Assembly: GCA_037039685.1 (NCBI GenBank)
Contig: JAWNGF010000003.1
Location: forward strand, 2,046,001 to 2,110,000
DNA: 64,000 nucleotides
Direction: 5' to 3'
Origin: Ceratobasidium sp. AG-K
Lineage: Eukaryota; Basidiomycota; Agaricomycetes; Cantharellales; Ceratobasidiaceae
Shown: piece after piece, positions 10,301-18,953 of the stretch
Position numbering within the stretch: the first letter of the stretch is position 1
Layout: each line of letters begins with the position of its first letter
Notes under the pieces: generated by a model
What the model saw: the letters and a program-made list of their open reading frames with translations, nothing else
The model's database searches: none
Told to the model about the DNA's origin: nothing
Made by a program: the position numbers and the translations under genes

Positions 10301-11296
10301 CAAGAAGGAGATCTAGTATGGCTGCTTGGAAAGAACATTCAAACAAAAAGACCATCAAAGAAACTGGACAACAAAAAGCACGGGCCATTTGTCGTGAAGC
10401 GACAGATAGGATCACACGCTTATGAGCTTGATCTGCCGGCAACAATGAGGGTGCACCCTGTTTTCCACATTGATTTGCTCAGCCCTTACAAGGGAGACAC
10501 CGAATTCAGCCGCAACCAACCCCGACCACCGCCGATCATAACGGAAGAAGGAGAAGAAGAATATGAAGTAGAAAAGATCTTGGACTGGAAAGAGACAAAG
10601 GACGGCCTTTTCTACAGGGTCAGATGGAAGGGTTATGGAAGTGAAGAAGACACAGAGCAAAGGGCGGAAGATTTTGGTCACCTTTCAAAGATCATCAAGG
10701 ACCTTCTACGCCGACACCCCGAAGCTCCCACGCCATCTAACTACGCTCCAGGGAAGATAAAAGGCAGGAAGAGTGAAACGAGTAGTGTCACTTGCAAAAC
10801 TTGCTACTACTCCAAGAAACGCCCTCAGCTCTACTCTCTAAACCTTTTTTGCCCTTTACAATGCCTGCTGTCACACGCTCTGCCATCACCAACAACCTCA
10901 CCCGCGTCCTCGAAGGACCTGCCTTCGCCACGGCAAGGATCCTCGACTCCGGAGCGGCCCTCTATGTCTTCAAGAGGTCGCAACAAGGCTCTGGAAGGAT
11001 GCACTTCAGAGCCTCGGACGATATCCTCCACTCAGACCTGGGGGAATTCCAGTGGGTTGGGAAAAAATGGCCGACGCGCATGCAGCTCCTACAAAAGGAC
11101 ATATTCATCTCTCGAGGGTGCGCCGCATTCCAGGTCTCGGAGGTCGTCCTCCTCTCCACCCACATGCTGGGAGTGGTCGAATGGGGACAAGAAGGGGCTT
11201 ACTCAAGCGAGTGGGTACCAGGGTACGACGGGAGGCAACCAACACTGCGACCCCGGTGGAACTACGCCTGGGACGCCAACTACGAGAGGGACTTGA
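7382..11296 (+). CDS. pol: T1 Pol polyprotein with chromodomain
   Basis: This frame is made as Gag-Pol by -1 frameshifting, and the listed start (GTG) is nominal. Domains in order: aspartic protease (DSGAS, Asp40), RT (SKIDLRMGF; YIDD at 346-349), RNase H (TDASG with Asp495; TDH with Asp564), integrase (HHCC zinc finger about 707-745; catalytic Asp778, Asp838, Glu874, exact D35E spacing), and chromodomain (about 1060-1125) with aromatic-cage candidates YEVEK and RWKGY. All listed catalytic residues are present. One oddity is Gly245 in LGLVQDLR, where all sister copies have Arg, in a conserved RT fingers position. The last ~165 residues overlap ORF3 and are not conserved in T5, so the functional end is probably soon after the chromodomain. 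Confidence 0.92.
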   Translation: MCGETKKPATETMYFRATNESTIVYANVAGITEPIPTLIDSGASKNFLDISWARSNNIPLMELSTPRKVIGIQGKELSHQIRFKAKLELEVEGRTFKQIFFAMPTGETKLILGLEWLEESNPVIDWKTRHISWRTEAIQARTASIDDLPEEFKEFADVFSEEKFKRIPDHRPYDCAIDFKEGAELPKPARPIPLSPAESIALREYLDEEIAAGKIRPSKSPIASPCFFVKKPIDPKNPGAVRQLGLVQDLRGVNAITKDDRFPMPLMEDLLDKIKDAKIFSKIDLRMGFNNIRIREGDEWKTAFRTKEGLFEYVVMPFGLKNAPAIFQRYMNHIFHDLINVCVIVYIDDILVFSKDRSQHTVDVRKVLKILLEENLFAKLPKCEFFVTKLTYTGLGISDSGISMEEEKVKAIKEWKEPRTVKQVQAFLGFANFYQRFVPNFSRLAKPLTTLTRKENKWEWGNDQQEAFEALKTEISKEPTLRHPNPDKPFFLETDASGVAMGAILSQRQDDGYLHPIAFLSKSFNEAQLNYDVHNKELMAIIESLTHWRLYLEGTKDPITIYTDHRNLQFWKEARTFNRRHARWHQLLASYNFDIIYRPGILSSKPDLLSRRSDHEDIPTPEQVMIAVERFKGFMGQVDTNVIETIKEAQETDEGLTQIKEICKSRETLPKTLQHSAKDYDFKEGLLWFKGRIYVPEDKESRLAIMRVHHDSKIAGHQGQARTLELISRRYFWPGMKQSINRYVESCETCQRTKGLKSIIPIKPLEIPKGPWEDIAFDFVVKLPKSRGSDSILVVVDRFSRMAHFIPCKESHTASDLANLFITNVWKLHGFPKSTISDRGTTFNSKLMKAIYEKIGTSPGFSTAYHPQTDGITERINQWMEGWLQSFVNYRQDDWADLLPIAEFSYNLQKHRVTGNSPFEIVYGREPLWNISAEESTVPEANNITGKWRKIHDEAIASMETQRLPEEEPKNKYQEGDLVWLLGKNIQTKRPSKKLDNKKHGPFVVKRQIGSHAYELDLPATMRVHPVFHIDLLSPYKGDTEFSRNQPRPPPIITEEGEEEYEVEKILDWKETKDGLFYRVRWKGYGSEEDTEQRAEDFGHLSKIIKDLLRRHPEAPTPSNYAPGKIKGRKSETSSVTCKTCYYSKKRPQLYSLNLFCPLQCLLSHALPSPTTSPASSKDLPSPRQGSSTPERPSMSSRGRNKALEGCTSEPRTISSTQTWGNSSGLGKNGRRACSSYKRTYSSLEGAPHSRSRRSSSSPPTCWEWSNGDKKGLTQASGYQGTTGGNQHCDPGGTTPGTPTTRGT

Positions 11297-11625
11297 GCGA
11301 CTGGAAGCTGGAGAGGGGAAGGTACCAGAAGGAGAAGTTTGAGTGGGCACCCAACTGGTGGAAGTGGGAGGAAGCGGACGTTTCAGCATGGAAGGAGATG
11401 GAGCCAGACGTGCGACAATGGGACAAGGAGTTTGTGGAGGCCCAAGAAAGGGTTTTGGATTGGTCCAGGGCTGACTGGACGAAGGAGGAGACATGGGAAG
11501 AATGGGAGAAGTTCTCGGACGAACCGGGGAACACCGCGTTCAATCCCATCGACCTGACCTTGGAGGAGGAGGAGGGGTTGGAGGAGTATATGCTGGAGAA
11601 GGAAAAAGACTGTGCGGTACAGTAG
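10861..11625 (+). CDS. T1 ORF3: tryptophan-rich protein in env position, function unknown
   Basis: The 254-residue frame starts MPAVTR and lies in the -1 frame relative to pol, overlapping its last 436 nt. I do not recognise a family. It has 17 tryptophans, no signal peptide and no membrane segment. Residues up to about 120 look globular (VFKRSQQ, WVGKKWPTRMQL, CAAFQVSEVVLL), followed by GVVEWGQEGAYSSEW. The second half is acidic and Trp-rich with repeated D/E-W units. Against the T5 copy most codon differences are silent in this frame while the overlapping pol frame diverges freely, so selection acts on ORF3. The same frame is found in T3-T7. Likely routes to expression are a subgenomic or spliced RNA or internal initiation. 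Confidence 0.8.
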   Translation: MPAVTRSAITNNLTRVLEGPAFATARILDSGAALYVFKRSQQGSGRMHFRASDDILHSDLGEFQWVGKKWPTRMQLLQKDIFISRGCAAFQVSEVVLLSTHMLGVVEWGQEGAYSSEWVPGYDGRQPTLRPRWNYAWDANYERDLSDWKLERGRYQKEKFEWAPNWWKWEEADVSAWKEMEPDVRQWDKEFVEAQERVLDWSRADWTKEETWEEWEKFSDEPGNTAFNPIDLTLEEEEGLEEYMLEKEKDCAVQ

Positions 11626-11652
11626 GTCCGTTCAGGTCCCCCAAACGGACTC

Positions 11653-11666
11653 TTAGGGGGGAGTAA
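11653..11666 (+). other. T1 polypurine tract
   Basis: TTAGGGGGGAGTAA directly precedes the 3' LTR. The same G6 tract abuts the 3' LTRs of T4 (18148-18160), T6 (36399-36410) and T7 (42976-42987), with close versions in T3 and T5. Confidence 0.8.
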
Positions 11667-12122
11667 TGTCGTGAGCTAGCTCACTCCATCGGACTCGCCC
11701 GTCGTCTCGCCCGCCTGTTCCCTTCTTTTGTGTTGTGTTTCTGTTTCCGTTTGCCGTGTTGCCACCTTCTTGTGGTTGTTCTGTTACATTGTGTAACGCG
11801 GCTGTGCTTTGTACGAGTCATGTCTGTTCATACAGCATGACCCACATGGACACTCCTGACTGGTAGACTGTATGACTCATGTGGCTGCGCCTTGTATGAC
11901 TCGGCCACTTTGTGAATATATATAGAGGACCAACAAGCCTGGTAACCCCAGCTTGTTTTGTCTCGTCAAAACATCCCCTTTGAGTGACACTTTGAACCAC
12001 CCCTACCCTCAAGAGCCTACAGACGCTTAAGTGCGTTGCGGTTCAAGAGGTCACTTAGGTCTTAGTACCGTCCACTCTCCATCGCGGCTTGTCTCATAGC
12101 CACCAAGAAGAAGCTTACGACA
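11667..12122 (+). repeat. T1 3' LTR
   Basis: 456 bp, the same length as 4901-5356. I see about three differences, all C/T. The bases after it (TGATT) do not match the five before the 5' LTR (AGGAG). Confidence 0.93.
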
Positions 12123-14035
12123 TGATTCAGTGACATATTCCTCTATGGACCATTTGGGGTTCTTTCCAAAGACCACTTCAAAGGGGGTTTTGCCAGTTGT
12201 CCTATTGACGTGATTGTTGTGACAAAATTCTGCAATAGGTAGCCATTTAGCCCAGTTGTCTTGGTTATAGTTGCAAAAGATTCTTAGGAATCCTTCTAGC
12301 CACTTGTTTGTGTTTTTGGCTAGCCCATCAGTTTGTGGATGAAAGGCCGTGCTAAAAGTGGGGTGTATTCCTAGTTGCTTATACACTGCCTCCAGGAAGT
12401 GTGATTTGAAGGTTGTTCCCCTGTCGGAGACAGTTGTTTTGGGGAGTCCATGGATATGCCATATGTTTTGCATGAAGATCTTGGCTAGCTGTTCTGAGTT
12501 GGTGCTTTCATTGCATGCAATGAAATGTGCCATCCTTGAGAAGCAATCCACTACCACAAGGATGCTATCCTTCCCTTCCAATTTGGGTAGTTTGATGATG
12601 AAGTCATATGCAATATCTTCCCAAGGCTTCTCTGGTATCGGCAAGGGTTTGAGTGGGACTGGTTGTTTGTGTCCCTTCCCCCTTTGGCATACTTCACATG
12701 TGTCCACATATCTATTGATTTGTGCCTTCATGCCGGGCCAGTAGTATTTTCTTGCTACGAGCTCAAGCGTCCTTGCTTGTCCTTGATGTCCTGCTATTGG
12801 ACTATCATGGTGTAGTTGTAGGATGTTTAAGCGCACATCCTTATCTTCAGGGACCACAATCTTCCCCTGGTACCAGAGGAGATCTTTGTTGTACTCATAG
12901 TCCTTGAATTGCTTTTTGACCGTGGGAGGCAGATCCTCCTTTCCTTTGACCGTAGTGATAAGGGTTCTGAGATTTTCATCTTCTTCCTGCACTTCCTTGA
13001 TGTCTGATATGATATCCACCCCTAGGTCTGCCGAAAAGCCTTTGAAAGTTTTGGCAGCAATCATTACCTGCTCTGCTTTGGGAATATCATCATGGTAGCT
13101 TCTCCTAGACAGGATATCAGGTTTTGTTCCCATTTTTCCAGGTTGATAGTGTATCTCATAATTATATGAGCTAAGGAGCAGGTACCATTGTGCATGTCTT
13201 CTGTTGAAGATTCTATTACTTCCCCAGTAAATGAGATTTCAGTGATTGGTGTATATGATTACCGGTAGGCTAGTTCCTTCCAGGTGTATGCGCCAATGAG
13301 TTAGTGCTTCTATGATGGCTAGGAGTTCCTTATCATGTGTATCGTAGTTGAGCTCCGCTGGTTTGAAGCTTTTTGATAAGAAGCCAATGGGATGTAAATA
13401 CCCATCTGATTGTTGTTGAGACAATATTGCTCCCATTGCCACTCCTGAGGTGTCGGTTTCTAGGTAGTATTGCTTTGATTTGTCAGGGTGTGCAAGGACG
13501 GGTTTTTCTGAAATAAGTTGCTTGAGTTCTTCAAATGCTTTTTGATGCTCTTCCCCCCATTCCCACTTCTTATCCTTATGAGTAAGCTGAGTCAAGGGTT
13601 TCACGACAGAGGAGAAGGATACAACAAATCTTTGGTAGAAGTTTGCAAATCCAATGAAGGATTGGAGTTGTTTTACTGTTTTTGGTGTGGGCCATTCCTG
13701 GATAGTTTTGACTTTGTCCTTGTGCATGGAGATACCATGTTCGACCACAACAAATCCCACCCAGTCAGCTTTCTTCTGGTAGAAGTAGCATTTTTTGATA
13801 TTCCCATAGAGATGATGTTCTTGCAAGAGTTCCAAAACTTCTTGGAGATCTTGTGTGTGTTTCTCGCAACCTCTGGAAATGACTAGGATGTCATTGATGT
13901 ATACGACTGCAGACACCCCTTTCTTGTATCTAAAAATGTGGTCCATGTATTGTTGGAAGGTAGATGGGGTGTTCTTTAGTCCCATGCCCATTACTGTGTA
14001 CTTGAAGAGACCTTCCACTGTTCTAAAAGCTGTTT
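12123..14035 (-). pseudogene. pol: T2 pol, middle part: RT palm to integrase core, broken
   Basis: This continues the T2 RT from 28491 after removal of T3 (shared TGTTT). On the minus strand it reads FRTVEGLFKY, a mutated catalytic box YIND (normally YIDD), RNase H (TDTSG, then TNH in place of TDH), the HHCC finger, integrase WEDIAYDF and SDRGTTF. The integrase glutamate region reads LAKNTNKW where TERINQW is usual. A TGA near 13237 interrupts RNase H, and the piece stops at the T1 junction within the integrase. It cannot make an active enzyme. Confidence 0.85.
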
Positions 14036-14492
14036 TGTTGTAAGCTTCTTCTTGATGGCTATGAGACAAGCCGCGATGGAGAGTGGACAGCACTAAGACC
14101 TAAGTGACCTCTTAAACTGCAACACACTTAAGTGTCTGTAGGCTCTTGAGGGTAGGGGTGGTTCAAAGTGTCACTCAAAGGGGATGTTTGACAAGACAAA
14201 ACAAGCTGGGGTTACCAGGCTTGTTAGTCCTCTATATATATAAAAGAAGTGGCCGAGTCATACAAGGCGCAGCCACATAAGTCACAGCAGTCTACCAATC
14301 AGGAGTGTCCATATGAGTCATGCTGTATGAACAGACATGACTCGTACAAAGCACAGCCGCATTACACAATGTAACAGGAAAACCACAAGGAGGTGGCAAC
14401 GCAGTGGGAAAAGAGAAACAAACATAAAATACACAGCCACAAGACAGGGCAAGACGCAGACAAGTCCAATGGAGTGAGCAAGGCTCATGACA
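14036..14492 (-). repeat. T3 3' LTR
   Basis: Pairs with 28034-28490. It shares variants not in other copies (AAAAGAAGTGGCC; a U3 with CATAAGTCACAGCAG). About eight differences from its partner, mostly at CpG. A purine tract (AAGGGGGGAGTAA, read on minus) abuts it at 14493-14505. Confidence 0.92.
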
Positions 14493-14537
14493 TTACTCCC
14501 CCCTTAAGGTCCATGAAGGGAACCTGAGGGGACCCTA

Positions 14538-15302
14538 CTACTGTACCCAGCAGTCCTTGTTGGCCTTCTCCACCAGGGTGTCTAGCTCGTCCTCCTTTTC
14601 CTCTGTCAGATCTATGGGGTTGAACACAGTGTTACCTGGTTTGTTGCAGTGCTCCTCCCATTTCTCCCATGTCTCCTTGTTGGTCCAGTTGGCCTTGGAC
14701 CAGTCCATAACTCATTCCTGCTCCTCTACATGTTCCTTCGACCATTGCCACACGTCTGGCTTGACTTCCGTCCACTGCAACACATCCGCCTCCTTCTCCT
14801 GCCACCAGAATGGCTTCCACTTGAATCCCTCCCTTTGATATCTTCCCCGCTCCATCCTCCAATCCGCTAGGTCCGCCTCAAAGTTCTTGTCCCAGGCATC
14901 ACACCAGCAAGGCCTCAAAGATGGGGGACGGCCTTTGTATCCAGGGACCCACTTGCTGCTATAAGCCCCTTCTTGACCCCATTCCACCACTCCAAGCATG
15001 TGTGTTGATAATAGCACAACCTCCAACACCTGGAAGGCCGCACATCCTTGGCACACAAAGATGTCCTTTTGTTGCAGCTGCATCCGGGTTGGCCACTTTT
15101 TCCCCACCCATTGGAATTCTCCTAGGTCTGAGTGGAGAATGTTGTCAGAGGCGCAGAATTGCATGCGCCCGGGACCTTGCTGGGACCACTTGAAGACATA
15201 GAGGGTGGCACCTGCGTCAAGGATGCGCGCCGTGTGAAAGGCCAGTCCTTTGAGGACGTGGATGAGGTTGTTGGTAATTGTTGAGCGGGTGACGGCAGGC
15301 AT
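14538..15302 (-). pseudogene. T3 ORF3 with one stop
   Basis: The 255-codon frame begins MPAVTRSTITNN at 15302 and would end DCWVQ at 14538, the same length as in T1. A TGA at 14712-14714 (EEQE-stop-VMDW) cuts off the last third. The equivalent residue in relatives is Arg, so this fits CGA to TGA. Tryptophan positions otherwise follow T1 and T5. This more diverged copy supports ORF3 as a real gene of the family. Confidence 0.7.
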
Positions 15303-17691
15303 TGTGAGGAGCAAAAAAGATCTAGAGTGTGGAGTGTGTAGAGCAAGTTGGATAATGAGCAAGTTTTGCAAGTTGGGTAGTTTTTGTGTTGAGCTCTCCC
15401 TTTTATACCCTTTGGTTTGTAGTTTGAGGGTGTTGGCGCTCCTGGGAATTCCTTCAGAAACTTCTTCATGATTCCTCCGAGATGTCCAAAATCTTCTGCT
15501 TGTTGTTCCGTGTCTTCTTTTGCATCATATCCCTTCCATCTGACCCTATAGAATAGTCCTTCTTTTGTCATTTTCCAATTCACAATTTTTTCCACTTTGT
15601 GTTCTTCCTCCCCTTCTTCTGTTTTCACTGGTGGAGGTTGGGGTTGGTTCCTTTGGAAATTATCGTCTTCCTTGTAAGGGCTAAGCAGGTTGCTATGGAA
15701 AACAGGGTGTATCTTCATTGTCTTTGGAAGATCCAATTCAAAGGTGTGGCTAGAGACAGCTTTTTTGACTTTGAACAGGCTGTGTTTTTTGTTGTCAAGT
15801 TTCTTGTTGGATTGATCTGTTTTTATGTTTTGCCCATGTAGCCAAACTAGGTCTCCCTCTGTGTATTTGGGTGGTTGGCTTTCCTCCATTTTGTTTCTAT
15901 GCCATTCCATGGCTGCTTTGGCTTTGTCCCACACCTCCTGCCAACTGTCTGCTTTGTTGTTTGCTTCTGGAGTGGTTGTTTCCCTTGTTGAAATGTTCCA
16001 AAGGGGTTCCCTGCCATAGATGATTTTGAAAGGAGTTTTCCCTGTGATGCTATGCCTTTGGTTATTGTAGCAGAATTCTGCAATGGGTAGCAGTCTGGCC
16101 CAATTATCCTGTTGGTGATTTACAAACGTTTGTAACCAGGCTTCCAGCCACTGGTTTATTTGTTCCGTTATTCCGTCAGTTTGAGGATGGTATGCTGTGC
16201 TGAAGCTTGGTGTGGTATCAATCTTCTTGTATAGAGCTTTTAGGAATTTGCTGTTGAACGTTGTTCCCCTATCTGATACTGTACTTTGTGGAAAACTGTG
16301 AAGCTTCCATATATTCTCCAGGAAAATCTCAGCCAATTGTTCTGCTGTTGTTGATTCTTTACAGGGTATGAAATGTGCCATGCGAGAGAATCAATCCACA
16401 ACCACCAATATGCTGTCACTCCCATGTGACTTAGGAAGTTTGGTAATGAAGTTGTATGCAATTTCCTCCCATGGACCCTTTGGGATCTCCAGTGGTTTCA
16501 ATGGTACATGAGTTTTTGTTCCCTTTGCCCTCTGGCATTGTTTGCATGAGTCCACGTATTTGTTCACCATGGATTTTAATCCTGGCCAGTAGTATCTTCT
16601 TGAGATGAGCTCCAGTGTGCGTGCGTGTCCTTGGTGACCAACTATTGGTGAGTCATGGTGTAATCTCATGATCTTCAACCTTGTGTCCTTGTCTTCCGGT
16701 ACATAGATTCTTCCATCAAACCAGAGAAGGTTTTCTTCAAAATTGTACTTCTTGATTCCTTGTTGCACTGATTTTGGTAGATCTTCCTTCTTCTTGCGTA
16801 GTTCTATGATTTGGCTAATGCTTTTGTCTTCCGCTTGCACTTCTCTGATGTCTGCAATGATATCAAACTTCATGTTTCCAGAGAACCCCCTGAATTGTTC
16901 CTCCTTGATCATTACTTGTTCTGCTGTTGGAATGTCTCCATGGTTGCTCCTTCTGGACAGTAGATCTGGTTTTGTTGAAAGGATGCCTGGTTGGTACACA
17001 ATTTCGAAGTTGTAGGATGCCAGAATCTGGTGCCACCAGGCGTGGTGTCTGTTGAAGGTTGTTGCCTTCTTCCAATATTGCAGATTTTGGTGATTGGTGT
17101 AGATCATGATAGGTTCTTTTGTTCCTTCCAAGTGCAAACGCCAGTGCTTGAGTGCTTCTATGATTGCCATGAGTTCTTTGTCATGCACATTGTAATTCAA
17201 TTGTGCTTGATTGAAGGATTTTGATAGGAAAGCAATTGGATGTAGGAATCCGTCTTCCTGTTTCTGCGAAAGGATGGCACCCATTGCCACACTGCTTGCG
17301 TCGGTCTCCAAGATGTAAGGTTTTTCTGGGTCAGGATGTTGCAATAAAGGTTCCTTGCAAATCTCCAATTTGAGGTTGTTGAAGGCATCCTGTTGTTCTT
17401 GTTCCCATTGCCATGTTGTATCCTTCTTCATTAATGTAGTGAGAGGTTTGGCTAATCTGCTGAAGTTTGGAACAAAACATCTGTAGAAGTTTGTGAATCC
17501 CAAGAAAGCTTGTACTTGTTTGACTGTTTTTGGTTCTTTCCACTCCTTGATAGCTTTGACCTTCTCCTCTTGCATAGAGATTCCTTCTTTGCTGATGCGG
17601 ATTCCAGTGTAAACCAGTTTCTTGACAAAGAACTTGCATTTAGGGAGTTTGGCAAAAAGATTGTTTTCCAGTAGGATCTTGAGTACCTTTT
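15122..17691 (-). pseudogene. pol: T3 pol, 3' part: RT end, RNase H, integrase, chromodomain
   Basis: Begins at the T4 insertion point in the RT (KVLKILLENNLFAKLPKC) and runs through RNase H, the integrase zinc finger and core, and the chromodomain. Lesions visible: RNase H TNH for TDH, integrase EIAYNF in place of DIAYDF (first catalytic Asp lost), and a TGA at 16391-16393 in VVD-stop-FSR where relatives have Arg. The chromodomain (VEKIVNW, VRWKGY) is still readable. Confidence 0.85.
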
Positions 17692-18147
17692 TGTCGTAAG
17701 CTTCTTGTTGGTGGCTATGAAACCAGCCGCCGTGGAGAGTGGACGGCACTAAGACCTAAGTGACCTCTTGAACCGCAACACACTTAAGTGTCTGTAGGCT
17801 CTTGAGGGTAGGGGTGGTTCTAAGTGTCACTCAAAGGGGATGTTTTGATGAGACAAAACAAGCTGGGGTTACCAGGCTTGTTGGTCCTCTATATATATTC
17901 ACAAAGTGGCCGAGTCATACAAGGCGCAGCCACATGAGTCATACAGTCTACCAGTCAGGAGTGTCCATGTGAGTCATGCTGTATGAACAGACATGACTCG
18001 TACAAAGCACAGCCGCGTTACACAATGTAACAGAACAACCACAAGAAGGTGGCAACGCGGCAAACGGAAACAGAAACACAACACAAAAGAAGGGGACAGG
18101 CGGGCGAGACAACAGGCGAGTCCGATGTCGTGAGCTAGCTCATGACA
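17692..18147 (-). repeat. T4 3' LTR
   Basis: 456 bp, pairing with 24458-24913. The purine tract at 18148-18160 abuts it. On the minus strand its start is a near-perfect 22-bp palindrome that is perfect in the 5' LTR. Confidence 0.93.
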
Positions 18148-18188
18148 TTACTCCCCCCTAAGAGTCCGTTTGGGGGACCTGAACGGAC

Positions 18189-18953
18189 CTACTGTACCGC
18201 ACAGTCTTTTTCCTTCTTCAGCATATACTCCTCCAACCCCTCCTCCTCTTCCAAGGTCAGGTCGATGGGATTGAACGCGGTGTTCCCCGGTTTGTCCGAG
18301 AACTTCTCCCATTCCTCCCATGTCTCCTCCTTCGTCCAGTCAGCCCTGGACCAATTCAAAACCCTTTCCTGGACCTCCACAAACTCCTTGTCCCATTGTC
18401 GCATGTCTGGCTCCGTCTCCTTCCATGCCAAAACGTCCGCTTCCTCCCACTTCCACCAGTTGGGCGCCCACTCGAACTTCTCCTTCTGGTACCTTCCCCT
18501 CTCCAGCTTCCAGTCGCTCAAGTCCCTCTCGTAGTTGGCGTCCCAGGCGTCGTTCCACCGGGGTCGCAGTGTTGGTTGCCTCCCGTCGTATCCTGGTACC
18601 CACTCGCTTGAGTAAGCCCCTTCTTGTCCCCATTCAACCACTCCCAGCATGTGGGTGGAGAGGAGGACGACCTCCGAGACCTGGAATGCGGCGCACCCTC
18701 GACAGACGAATATGTCCTTTCGTAGGAGCTGCATGCGCGTCGGCCATTTTTTTCCAACCCACTGGAATTCCCCCAGGTCTGAGTGGAGGATATCGTCCGA
18801 GGCTCTGAAGTGCATCCTTCCAGAGCCTTGTTGCGACCTCTTGAAGACATAGAGGGCCGCTCCGGAGTCGAGGATCCTTGCCGTGGCGAAGGCAGGTCCT
18901 TCAAGGACGCGGGTGAGGTTGTTGGTGATGGCAGAGCGTGTGACAGCAGGCAT
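18189..18953 (-). CDS. T4 ORF3: tryptophan-rich protein
   Basis: An open 254-residue frame from the ATG at 18953, nearly identical to T1 ORF3. It differs by scattered substitutions such as FVCRGCAAF in place of FISRGCAAF. It overlaps the end of pol in the -1 frame. The CTCTAAACCTTTTTTGCCC motif stands just upstream of the ATG, as in T1. Function unknown. Confidence 0.78.
   Translation of the reverse strand: MPAVTRSAITNNLTRVLEGPAFATARILDSGAALYVFKRSQQGSGRMHFRASDDILHSDLGEFQWVGKKWPTRMQLLRKDIFVCRGCAAFQVSEVVLLSTHMLGVVEWGQEGAYSSEWVPGYDGRQPTLRPRWNDAWDANYERDLSDWKLERGRYQKEKFEWAPNWWKWEEADVLAWKETEPDMRQWDKEFVEVQERVLNWSRADWTKEETWEEWEKFSDKPGNTAFNPIDLTLEEEEGLEEYMLKKEKDCAVQ

Larger units (their letters stand above)
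4901..12122 (+). mobile_element. T1: full-length Ty3-type chromovirus, all frames open
   Basis: It has 456-bp LTRs (TGTCGT...ACGACA) at 4901-5356 and 11667-12122 that differ at about three C/T sites. The order is self-primer PBS, gag, -1 frameshift, pol with chromodomain, overlapping ORF3, polypurine tract. All three genes are open. It lies inside T2, but the left flank is AGGAG (4896-4900) and the right is TGATT (12123-12127), and about 1 kb of T2 is missing between them. It is therefore not a simple insertion and may be a recombinant of two neighbouring insertions of the same family. Confidence 0.9.

Noticed and set aside
10797..11296. C-terminal extension of Pol overlapping ORF3 (about 165 residues)
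   Set aside because: It is Ser/Pro/Thr-rich and not conserved between T1 and T5, while ORF3 in the other frame is. It is best seen as a shadow of ORF3 after the chromodomain.
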